Part shown: piece by piece, positions 37,401 to 49,400 of the stretch | How the letters are laid out: the number at the start of each line of letters is the position of its first letter | Numbering within the stretch: position 1 is the first letter of the stretch | Assembly (NCBI GenBank): GCA_013397935.1 | Contig: VZRN01005155.1 | Span: forward strand, 101,704 to 165,703 | DNA length: 64,000 nt | Source: Dasyornis broadbenti | Taxonomy: Eukaryota > Chordata > Aves > Passeriformes > Dasyornithidae | Direction of reading: 5' to 3' | Program-made: the position numbers and the translations under genes | The notes under the pieces: generated by a model | What the model was told of the DNA's origin: nothing | Seen by the model: only the letters and a program-made list of their open reading frames with translations | The model's database searches: none

Positions 37401-40400
37401 AGCTTGGCCTGTTACACTGTTCCCTGCAGTGAGGAACATCTCTCTGCTGGGAATGTGAATTAAACTCAGGAAGACACTCAACATGTGCCTCAGAGTGGGT
37501 AGAAATGTCCCACTGAAAAACTCAGCAGTTATGCAGTTATCACCTTGGCAGTGGGTGTATTGGGATTGAACAGGTTGTCACACTTGCATTAGAGAGACTT
37601 GCCTCTCCAAAACAAAGAAAATATTTTTATGGTTACCTCTGCTTTCTGAAGTGATCAAAAAATCATAGAATCACAGAATGGTTTGGGTTGGAAGGAGCCT
37701 TAAAAAACATCTTATTCCCATCCCCTGCCCTGGATGCAGACACCTTCCATTATAGCAGGTTGCTCCAAGCCCCATCCAGCCTGGCCTTGAACGCTTCCAG
37801 GGATGGGGCAGCTTCTCAGTGCCATGGCCTCACCACCCTCACAGCCAAGAATTTCTTCCCAATATCCCATCTAATGCTCTGCTCTGTGAGTGGGAAGCCA
37901 TTCCCCCATCTCCACTCCAGGCCCTTTCCTGACGTCCCTTCTCCAGCTCGCTTGGAGCCCCTTCAGGCACTGGAAGGAGCTCTAAGGTCTCCCTGGATCT
38001 CCTTCTCTCATCCAAGTTAACACCCCCAGCTCTCCCAGCCTGTCCCCAGAGCAGAGGGGCTCCAGCTCTTGAAACATCTTGGTGGTCTTCTCTGGAGGGG
38101 TCTCACACCTGTGTCAAAGATGACATGGTGCTGTCCCTAAAAGAAGTTCTCAGGCCAGTACCAAATGCTTTGGAGTAAAACTGAGAAAAGAACATATTGG
38201 TAGCAGTAATTCCCCAGTATATGATTCAAACCTTCAGCAGTCCAGGCTGCTGGTGTCACTTAGGGAAAAGCTTTCCATCAGATAGTGGGATCCTGCTGAT
38301 TGGAAGTGTCACCTCTTGAGGCCACTAATGGCTTCTATTAGAAAGCTGATATGGAGGTTTTCCTAATGTTATTTCCTCAAATTGTTTACTTTAAAAGATA
38401 ACTGATTAATCAGGGTATGCAGAGAGGTGGAAATTGAAATTGCAAACATTGAAGCTTAAATACAGTTCTTTAGATTAGAAAGCTGGACTGTTGTGAGAGA
38501 AAGCAAGTTGAGCTACACAAATAAGCAGTTCAGCTGCAAATGAGATCAGTGTGAAAAACTTCACTAGAAAGAGTATTTTTAATCATTCACCTAATTCAAT
38601 TTATCCTTTCTATTGTTGTGGACAGGCATTGAAACTAAACGTTAAGCAGGAGAAATGGAGTGAGAACCAGCACTAAATGGCTGCTTGTACTTGAAGTGCT
38701 TTTTCAATTGTAGTTCAACCTGGGGCGAGGGGAACTATAAAAAATTACTCAAATATAGAAGAGATATGCAAATTAATAATGAACATGATTAGAGATCTGG
38801 GAAGGATGCTTCTGGAGAGGTACTGAGCAGTTCTAGGCAGTTCATTGCCATGGATTGCTTAGTGTATACAGGCGAGTAAGAATGCAATGGTTTCAAACCT
38901 GGGAAAAAGATAATATTGAATATATTTATTGGAATATAATGAATTATATGTTGGAATAATTGCTGTGGAATTGGAAGAAATGTCTAAGTTACATCAGCAT
39001 AAGCAGTGAAAAGCTCTACAACCAGGCAGAAGTTTCTTTAAATCAGTATAGGAAACTTCTCTGAATTGTTTGCACTGGTCACTGTTAGAGGGGAGGACCT
39101 TAATTTTACCTACAGTGGGAAGTTCACATAAGCCCTAAACTGTGAATATAAGGAAAAAAACCAAAACAAACCAAGGGAGAACATTTCTGCTTGAGAAGGA
39201 TCCCTGGAGATCCAAGGAGAGCACAAAGGACTGAGTTCTTGTGAGAGCTGTGAGCTATTGCTGCTGCCTTTCCCACTGTTCAGGAGATCACCAGCATCCA
39301 CACTGGGTGGTCTCCATGGCCTGCAAGCTCTTCTTTCAGCTCCAGATTGACCTGAACTTCATCAGCTCTGATGAAGGGTGGTTCTTCTACAGCATTGCTG
39401 CAAGATCTGTATTAACTAAAACCAGTCTGTGTAGAAAAGGAATGGATTTGTTGTGACTTCATCAGAGAAAGGAACAATGCACCCAAAATAACTTGGAGCT
39501 CACACACCTTACTGAGCCAACTGCCAGCTATTTTAGGTCTTCCCCTTTTTTAGTTACTCAGCTTTGAATAATGATTTAATGCAGGAGTGGGGATAGAGAA
39601 ACTAAGTGTCAGATTTTAGAACATTCACAGGGAAGGAGAGACGTGAGTTCAGTTTCTGTTCCAATTAATATTTATTTATATGAAAGGCAGTAGAGTCAGA
39701 ATGAGACGTGAAAGATCCCTACCCAGGCCAGTCAGTGGCCTGGGTTTGTTGTGGAAACAGCTTCAAGTCCTTAGTTTTGAGATCAGGACAGGAAGGATGT
39801 AATTTCTGGCCACTAAGTCTTGTTCCCAGTGCTGCCTTATTCCCTTCTCTTCCATACTCTTAACTATGTCAGTGTAATAGACTGCCTGGGAGGGAGGGAT
39901 AATTCTTCTAATTTCTTGGGTGAGTATTCCTATAAAAGACCAAAATCTTAGTGACTACATCTGTAGGCATTTAACAGTGTTTATTCTTCACCCCCCAAGC
40001 TATTGTCACACAATTTGTATATCAAACAGAAATAGCAAATCTTTAATATATCTGCCTATTTTCTGGCAGTGATTTTTTTTTTTTTTTTTTTTTTTTTTCC
40101 CGGGGTAAAATTTTTTTTTTTAAAAAAAAATCNCTCCAGTTCATCCTAGATTGTTTGCGTCTCCAAGGGTCATTTTGTCTTGCTTGAGTTCTGCTTAGTC
40201 CTTTTTAGGACTCCTTTTTAGGAGTCTTCCCTAGTGTCTGACTCCAAGTTCATCCAAGCATTTTTAGGTTTCATTGCCAGCAGCTTAGTTCCAAGCTCTA
40301 GATGCAGCTCCATCCCGTTCTGCTGTGCCAGCTTCCATTTTCCTGGAGGGACTCGCTGTGTGCTCATTTGTATACCAATACCACAGTTTTTTCTGCTTTG

Positions 40401-43400
40401 TTTGTTATGTGAAAAAAGGGTCGTTTTGGAAAAAGCCAATGGATTCAGCCTGAATGCAGGCTTCCTACTGAGCCGTTGTTTCAGGAGCATTTTGTCAGTG
40501 GCATTAGCAGGCAAGGTGGCCATGGATTTCTTCCCAGAAACACTGAGCAGTTTCAGTTCCCAGTGTTGGAGAAGACTCCTCCAGGTACCAGTCACCACTC
40601 CCTGTTTTCGTTTTCAGAAAAGATGAATCACATTGTTTATTTCCTGGATGCCAAGCCTTTTCTAGCAGGTTTGAAGCTGCTATTAAACATAGAATCATAC
40701 CATAGTTTAGGTTGGAAGTGACCTGAAGAATATATTCTCTTTTGGGGATCAGGTCCATCCCTGTTTGGAACAGTTAGTTTCCATAATATCTATATTCCAT
40801 CACAATGTCTGATTTTACCATTGCCTGGTAGCTTGTCAGCTTGGAGCAATGTTCTGCTGTTCAGCACATCACAGTGTAGGGTAGAGCAGAAAATGTATGG
40901 ATTACAGAAATGGAAGCAGAACTTGCAACTGTAAGCAGTATCCATAACTATGCAGTGAGGCTATGGATGAAACACTGGAATGTGGACTCTGTGCCTTGGC
41001 TACACAGTGATCTGCCCGCATTGCTGCGGGGAGGTTAATCATTTAAGCCTTTTGTATATTAATTTTCCATTTCTAAGACCAGGGTTATTAAAAAAACACT
41101 CATTACTTGTTTTTTGTTTTTTTTGGTGTGTTTTTCTTAGAATTCAACTTTCTGCATTAGGCAAGTACTAGGCAATTAAATACAGTGCTGTGTGGTTGTG
41201 GTGCTGGCAGAACATGGACTGTAACTGAGTTTTGGGACCGTGTTTGAAAATCAGTGCCTTCCCAGACATGTTCATAGTCTCTGAGCTGAATCGTGTTTCT
41301 GAAAAAGACATGGAGTTTCTGAGTTGCAGTCCATTCAAATGCATCAACAAAATTGGTGTTTGCTATGTCAAGAGTCTTCTGATTCCACAATTTGAGTGAT
41401 TGCAAAACATGGATGATGATGGTGCAGATGAGACCTGACTTCTGGTCACTGTTTCCTGTCAGGCTCTGGTGAGAGCTGCTGAGCTCTGGAATCATGACAC
41501 CTGAGCTTTAGTTATTCCTTCCTTGGCTGCTAAAGCTTTTCCAGAAGGAAGTTAAAATTGAGAGCGCATCCATGTAATTTCTAGGCTGTTGGTTCTTGTG
41601 AGCTTTGTTAAGGAAATGGGGGTATATAGGGCTGGTGGTCTTCAAACCTTTGTCTTTCTTTCCCTTTTTTTTTTCTTTCCCCTTTTTCACCCTTTTCACT
41701 TGGATATCTCAAACATAGTATGGTTTGGGTTGGAAGGGATCTTAAAGCTCATTCAGTCCCACTCCCTGCCATGGGCAGGGACAGCTTCGACTAGACCAAG
41801 TTGCCCCAAGCCCCGTCAAACCTGGCTGTGAACACTTCCAAGGATGAGGCAGCCACAGCTTCTCTTTTTCACTGCCTCACTCAACATCTGTATGGCACTG
41901 GTGGGTGTGACACAGTACCTATGTCTTTGTGGTATGTGAAGCTGTGGGCTAGGTGTACACACCTAGAACATCTCAGATACTGCTGGTTGTCAACACATAG
42001 TTGCCTTGGCTTCGGTTTCTTTTCAGGTTAAAATTCAAGAATTTGGTCTTGTCTCATCTTTTCTAGCAGTTACAGTTCCAGCTGCATTGAAAAAAGCAGG
42101 TGAGTTCTGAACTGGATTATCTGTCAAGAGGAGCAGGACTGGTATTTTGAAGTTTTCCTTAATTTTAGAAGTTAGCCCCACTTACAGACTGACCAACAAG
42201 GCTGTGAAAGTGACTGTTCAAGTTTTCCTGAAAGTAAAAGACAGAAATGCTTCCTAATTTTGAGATAACTTTTTGGGGTTATACACTGATACTTTCTATT
42301 CCTAATTTATACGTGTTGTTAAAATAAGACATAGAAGTGTTAAACCAGTGTTGAAAACAAAGTTGCCCTTATTTATATAATAGATAAGGAATTAGATTGT
42401 TATAGAAAGTTTGTTTGAGGGGCATGGATTTTTACTTCAATCTTCTTATTAGGTTCAATGTTGAGGATACTGAAATTATGTGTTTTGAGGTTTGAGCATG
42501 AGAATATAGACTTACCTATCTATCCAGTTGTTCTCCCAAGCCTCAAATGTTCATCAGGATCATGAGCATTAGGTACTTTGCTTGGCTGTCTGATCTTGTT
42601 TTAGTAGACATGGAGCACTTACACCTCTGCTTCCACTTGCAAGTGACGCCTCAATGTTAATTTTTAAAGTGAACAATAAAAACTCACTTAATTTGCTTTG
42701 CCCAATAATTTAAAAGTGTAAATCTTTATAACTTAATCCTCCTGTAATGTTAATTTTTTTTTCCTAATGTACATTTCTTTATGGTCCTACAGGTTTTAGC
42801 TGATGCTGTTGCACGCTTGGTTGTAGATAAATTCAGTGATTTGACAGAAAATTTTACATCTCCACATGCACGTCGAAAAGTCCTTGCTGGAATTGTCATG
42901 ACAACAGGTAAATTTAAAAAAAAAGGTAGTATTTTGAATGCTTAAATATGAGAGCTTTGTTTGCATCTAGTAACCTTTTTTCCCTCAACCAGTATTAAAA
43001 TATATTTTTACTGTTTAATCTTGAAGGTGGACCAAATATAGTAATTAAATCTCAGCTATTTACGGGAAAATTAGACCTGAAATTACTTCTGTTTTCACAG
43101 AGTTCCTGTCCTCTGCCTGATTGAGACATCTGAGTAGCTCACAAAATGTAGCTTTTAAAATGAATCATGAAACTTTGGGAAAATAAATAAATTCCCACCA
43201 TCGACCATGCAGATGGTATTCCTGGTTTGGGCATGTTATGTAAGAATTATGCTTCTTTCCAAGTTTTTAAGATTTTGCACTTTGGTATCCTTGCTATATC
43301 TTGTTCTTAGTGCTCTATGTCAGTCATTTTAGTAAAAATATCTGAAGAAAGCAGTTTATGTTTTGGCAGATAGCAGTGGTGTGCACGTGTCAGCAGTGTT

Positions 43401-46400
43401 CTCTGGCTGCTGACACAAGATTTCTGCTTGTCCAAATCACCCAAACCACTGAAGTTCAGTCCTAAACTAATCTACAGCCACACTGCTGCTGAGTTTTCCC
43501 CTCGCTAAGCTTTATCTTAGTCTTCAGTCCATGTGAACCCTTGGTGGAATGTCCATCTTGAGCATCTGCTGAGGCTGTCCCAGCTGCATCCCCTCTTGGT
43601 CTTTTGCCCTCTCACTCACAGAGGCCCTTGGCATGTTTGGGAAGCCCTGATGCTCCCCAAGCACTGCTCAGCAACAGCCAGACTTCCATCTGGTGATAAC
43701 ACTGTCTTAGCCCCAAATACATGAGGAACATGCTGTAGTTTTATTTTATTTGTGATGTTTAACAGGTTTTTATTCTATTTACAGTCCTGTATGTACAATT
43801 CCCAGAAGAGTCCTATGCCAAAGAATTAACTAACGTGTGGATACCTTTTGATTAATTGAAGAAATAGATTTACACAGAATTAGAAAATATCTTTCCATGA
43901 ATACATGTCTGGGGAACCTCTGGAATTAGATGACCCCGTTGCATAGCCTTGTGATGCAGCTTGTTGCTTCTCCTCCAGCCTAGCTGGGCTCAGGTTAATT
44001 TTCACTTGTTGGGTTTTTTCCCCCCTAAGTGTTTTGCTAAGTGGCATTTTGACCTGTCTTTTTGAGTTCTTCATTCAGCTGAGTTTTTTGAGTAATAAAG
44101 GGAGTTCTCTGTATGGAAAACACCCACCTGATATACTTTTTTAATTCTATTGCATGGAATGGTTTAATACCAACAACTACACATTATACTGGTTCTTTAC
44201 AGTGATTTTAAGCATTTAAATTTATTTTTTCCCTAGTCTTACTTTTCCTGTTGTTGTCTCAATGCCCTTCTATAACATATTACTGCTTTAATAAACCAGT
44301 GCCTTTCAGATTTCTAAAGTGTCTGTGAATATCTGCATAGCTGGCCAGAAGGTACATGCTGCAAGTTGCTGGCTGCCTGAACTTCAGGAAAAAAAGCACT
44401 TTGGATCTTGGGGTTTAATAACTCTTCTTGAAGCAGCACTTTTTATCTGCAGGTTTTCAATTTTTAACTTGTCTGAACTCCAACATGAATAAAGTGGTTC
44501 TCATAAGAACCACAGACCATGGTGGTACAGGGAGGATATGGCTGAGTGAAACTTTTATTTTAAATAAATTATCAGAAGAAAAAACAAATTTTTTTTAAAA
44601 GAAGCAAACAGCCAAAAAAATGGGCCTTGTTTGGGTTCTACAAGAAGATCACTCAGTGAATTTTTTGTTAATTGCATCTCCTTCCTGAAATTTTGTTTTG
44701 CAGGTACAGATGTGAAAGATGCCCTGGTAATAAGTGTTTCTACAGGAACAAAATGCATCAATGGTGAATATATGAGTGATCGTGGTCTTGCATTAAATGA
44801 TTGCCATGCAGAAATTATAGCTCGACGGTGCCTGCTGAAATTTCTGTACACACAACTTGAGCTTTACCTAAGGTAAGCTGGAGGGATAAGGAAGATGAGC
44901 TGTGAACCCACAGAGCTGAAAAGATATCTGTGGAATACATCTGTCTTCATTTTTCCCATGTGAAACACTTGTCCTGTTGCACTAGGATGTTGACTTTAGA
45001 ACTTGGGCTCTTTGCCCTCAAGTTTGAGTTGAACAAAACACTTATTCAGTGAGGTGTCAATCCTGAGAGGGGAGGACAGAGAAAATAATTGGCAATCATT
45101 TTGTAAACTGTAAGCATACAAATCAAAATAATATGAAGTAGGCTTAAGTTTGCTGGTGTTTCATATAAGTGCGTGAAAGCTCTTGACATCTGGGGTTGCC
45201 ACAGGCTCTGCTTCCTGTCTCAATAGTTCTTTAATTTTGTTAATTGTCATAACTGTTAGATTTGTATTATGGAATTTTCAGGCATCCTGTGTTTGTTTTT
45301 AATGCCTGTTAAGTCTGCCCAGCTTACTGCTATTTCCATGTTAATGCCAGTTTTGACTCTAGCTTTCTTCTCTGTTTCAGCAATAAAGAAGATCAGCAAA
45401 AATCCATTTTTATCAGATTGGAACAAGGGGGGTTTAAGCTGAAGGAGAATGTCCAGTTCCATCTCTATATCAGTACATCTCCTTGTGGTGATGCTCGGAT
45501 TTTCTCACCCCATGAAGCAGCACAAGAGGGTATGACAGCAGTCCTCTTCTACTCAAGGGAGCTTAATTTATTCTTGGGGTGTGTACAAGTGGCATGGTTA
45601 AAATTTAGGTGTCTTCTTTCCTTTTAGCATAGAGGTATGTTAGACAAAGATCTCTTCCAAAAAATCTGAGCTGTTCTTCCTCTGTGGTAGAAGTTCAGTA
45701 TAGAGTGTTGAGCCTGTGGTCTTGAAGAAGCTGATGCTAACTGAGATAAGCCAGTGAGTCAGCAAGTATTCCTACAGAACTAATGACCCCCTTTCCCTGT
45801 TTCCATTGTTTAACAGCAGTTCTCTGCCTGCCCCTTCCACAGTTTGCCCATTAACTTCATATTAACTCTGTAACACACAGAACAGAGCTCAAGACCTGCC
45901 TGCTGCCTACTGCTCCTTTGGTGAAAGCTTGGTTTAACTGCAAGTGTGTTTTAGAAGGCAGTATTTGTGAGAGGTGACTGATGCTGTAGCTTATTTGCCG
46001 AGAGCAGTAGGAGCTGTGATGGAAGCCAGCAGTAACTGCAGGCAAATACCTCAAATCAATCTTTCTTATTGTGATTGTAGTGTAAAACCCTTTGAGAATG
46101 TTCCTCAGCTGATTCTCAGGGGTTTTTGTCCTTCAGACCAAGGGGACAGACATCCAAACCGCAAAGCCAGAGGACAGCTGCGGACAAAAATCGAGTCTGG
46201 GGAAGGGACCATCCCCGTGCGCTCCATCACCACTATCCAGACGTGGGATGGGGTATTGCAAGGAGAGAGGCTGCTGACCATGTCCTGCAGTGACAAGATA
46301 GCCAGGTGAGATGCTGAACGCTTGCTTTTGTTGCTGTTGTTGTTACTGGTGAAGAAGGGCATAGGACAAGGGGGAATGGCCTTAAGCTGAAGCAGGGCTG

Positions 46401-49400
46401 GGTTAGATGGGACATTGGGACGAAATGCTTCCCTATGAGGGTGGAGAGGCCCTTGCACAGATTGCCCAGAGAAGCTGTGGCTGCCCCATCCCTGGAAGTG
46501 TTCAGTGCCAAGGTTGGATGGGCTTGGAGCAACCTGGGATAGTGGAAGGTGTCCCTGCCCAAGGCAGAGAGGTGGAATGAGATTTAAGGTCCCTTCCAAC
46601 CCAAACCATCCTGTGATCCCTACGAGAAAGAAAGGGTACAGGGTACCCACAATGAATGTGCAGGGGATTGATGGGCTTATCTGACTGCTTAGACATAGAG
46701 TGAGAGTGACTGTAACCCCTGTGATAAAGCTTTGAGTCTTCCCGTGCAATTGCTGTCAGACCTTCTGCTGGCTTCAGAGGCAAGGTGGAGTTATTCTGTA
46801 TCATTCCAGCCACCAGAAGTCATGACAGTTTTGTTTTGTGTTTCTATCACTAGGGAATAGCAGAGTAATGTTTTAGATTTTTTTCCCCTAAAGTAGTCTA
46901 GCATTAGCAAAACAGTACAATAAATGTATGTCATTACTTATATTTGAATAACTTCCTCTGATGATATACACCCTTGCTCCATCGTTGGAAATGTTCAGTC
47001 AGGTGAGATGGGGCTTAGAGCAGCCTGGTCTAGTGAAAGTGTCCCTGCCTGTGACAGGGGGTTGGAACAGGCTGAACTTTGAAGTCCCTTCCAACCCAAA
47101 CCGTTCCATGATATCAAAGATACCTACATTTTCCATGCACAGTTTAGTTTTTTCTTACTTTCTATGGTGAAAAATGTCCCTGTTAAATCCTAATTGATGG
47201 GCACTTTCAGTTTTTAACTCTAAAATTATTTTAATTATAGTTGAAATATTGTTATTAAGTATTTTGTTTCCAGAACTGTATTTTAATTTATTTCATCCAG
47301 TTCCTTTTTTGTTGTCCTTTTTGACAAAGATTGAAAAATTTTTGTTGTTTGTTTTTAAAATCATAAATGGACAAAAAAAAAATTAACGGTAGTATCCTTT
47401 AATAAGCATCAGAAGTATGGAAGAGTTGCAACATCATAATTCTTTTTTAAATGAGTCTGTGTGTTTGCAGCCTCTGTGATCTTGCAAAATAGATGGGAAA
47501 TGCCAAGTTTTTCACCTAATGATATTTTAACTATTTTTAAAATTATATGTATGTTATATATGTTTTAATTAAAACAGCTCTGCTGTTTTTTCAAGTCATT
47601 ATTAGTCTGATTCAAAGTCTTTTAAGGTATTAAGTTGGAACTATTCTTGTGAACTGCATATGCCAAATGAAGAATGGAGGAGGAGAATTAGATAGTGACT
47701 TTGTTCCTTTAGTCTTGTCCAAGTAATCAGGATCTCTACTGAAGGAATACATTTTATTTTAGTTTAAATCCCCCTAACATAAATGAATAGGGCCTTTCAG
47801 AAGCTAGGACAGGCAGCTGGGGAAAGGTAATTCTACGAAAATGACCTTTTGGCTTCTTTTATAGTGTTTTCAGTAAAATTCACCAAATGAATTCCCCAGT
47901 TTCATGCCGGGGACTTCTCCCAACTACCTGACTTAGGATTCATGCCACATTCTTTTATCACATTGTCATTGCAAATATTTAAAAAAAAAAAAAGCCAGTT
48001 GTTGAGCTAGAACACATTTGACTCTCTTGTTGATTTTGTGTGATGCAGAACAGAATCCATCTCTTGCTTCACTTCCCTAGCTAGCTGTCACCTCTCCTTG
48101 GGGCTAATGGGAATAATTTTGTTTGTGCCAGTGAAGGAAGCAAATAGAACCCCTTGACACAGAACAAAGACTGTATGACGGGTAAGGAGGCCCAAATTTT
48201 CGTCTTTTTTTTTTTTTTTNNNNNNNNNGTCGTTGCCCTGATGTGTTTTGTCCATTTACATTTGAAAGAAGGCCTTGCTACATAGTGTCCAGCAATCAGT
48301 CCCCCAGTATGCCTCAGACCTGGGAATTTCCACTGAGTTTTCCCAAAGGTTCGCAGTCACAGTCTGGAAAAGATGTGGATAAATTTGCAGTGTGGGATTG
48401 CACTTGTATCAAACCCCTTGTATCTGAACTGCCTCATCTGTGTGGATTATTTATATCATCCAAGTTGCTGTTTCCAGCCTTTGGGTGTTTTGCTGAAGTG
48501 TGCTGCCCAGCACCCTTGTAGACCTGGTAGGAACATCCAAGAAAAGTTGTGAGAAATGTGGGAGGGCCACAAGTGTGACCCCACTTGGGCTGGAAGAATT
48601 AAAACAGGATTGTCCTGGTGTGTTAGAGCTTGCTGGCTCTGCAGTATGGTGTTAGGATGGTTTCTGAACAGAGTAACGTTAATATACATGCATTTGTTGT
48701 GAATTTATCCTGACCTTGTGCCACGGTACTTCCTGATGTTGACTTTTGTCATTCTCCTTTTGATGTGTTTTTCTGTCCATATTTTTGATTTCAAATAATT
48801 TGTTGCCTTCTCATTAAACATTCCAGTTAATGGCTAATATCCTGCTGAGAAGTGCAAAATTTCTGTTCACAGTTTCTCTGGTAGAAAAGTTCTAGGCACT
48901 AAGAAAAACTTTATAGGTTGAGTTGTTAAAAGGGAAGTCATTGATGTTCTTCTGCTTTAAAGAAAATATTTTTCTGACAAACTCTTGTGTGAAAGAACAT
49001 CACACGCCCATCCACTGGCCTTGTTTTGTGCTTGTTCAGATTGAGCAATCCAAATGGACATTTGTAAATCAGTCTTCCTCCTTTTTCCCCCAAGAGAGAG
49101 CATTTCTCCTCACCAGTTCTTAACCCAGTGACAGTGGCTAATGTGAAGTGCAGTGGCCACTTTGATGCATGGCTGTGTAGCACTTTGGTGAAATACCTGA
49201 GGGGAAGTGGTGAAAAATGACTACCCAAGGTGTACCATTATGGAACCTCTCTAACCAGGCTCACAGATAGGCAGCAAATCCAAGCAATGCCAAAAAAGCT
49301 GGGACAAGTCAGAGCTGTGTGATTGCCTAACTCGGTGAAGCTACAAGGGGAAACACTTCTTCATGTCTGTAATTGCAAATCTAAAATGGTGTTTGAGAGA

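Larger units (their letters stand above)
35178..42792 (+). other. ADARB1: Intron after the dsRBD exon
   Basis: 7.6 kb, with GTGAGA donor and TGGTCCTACAG acceptor. It contains three antisense CR1 fragments, a TATA-rich stretch near 35285-35325, a low-quality T/A homopolymer region around 40073-40133, and a 10-bp inverted repeat at 39721-39745. No exon is recognised. Confidence 0.9.

Noticed and set aside
40218..40626. Overlapping open frames of about 130 codons on both strands
   Set aside because: Both lie in intron sequence beside a low-quality homopolymer block, and neither strand shows a domain or splice signals.
42069..42101. Possible 33-nt exon between TTCTAGCAG and GTGAGT
   Set aside because: Splice-like sites are present, but inserting it between residues 320 and 321 has no counterpart in ADAR2. 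There is no other support.
46105..46749. 214-codon open frame on the - strand
   Set aside because: It lies antisense to the exon at 46137-46305 and across the CR1 at 46360-46618. It has no recognisable domain and only reflects the composition of these two.
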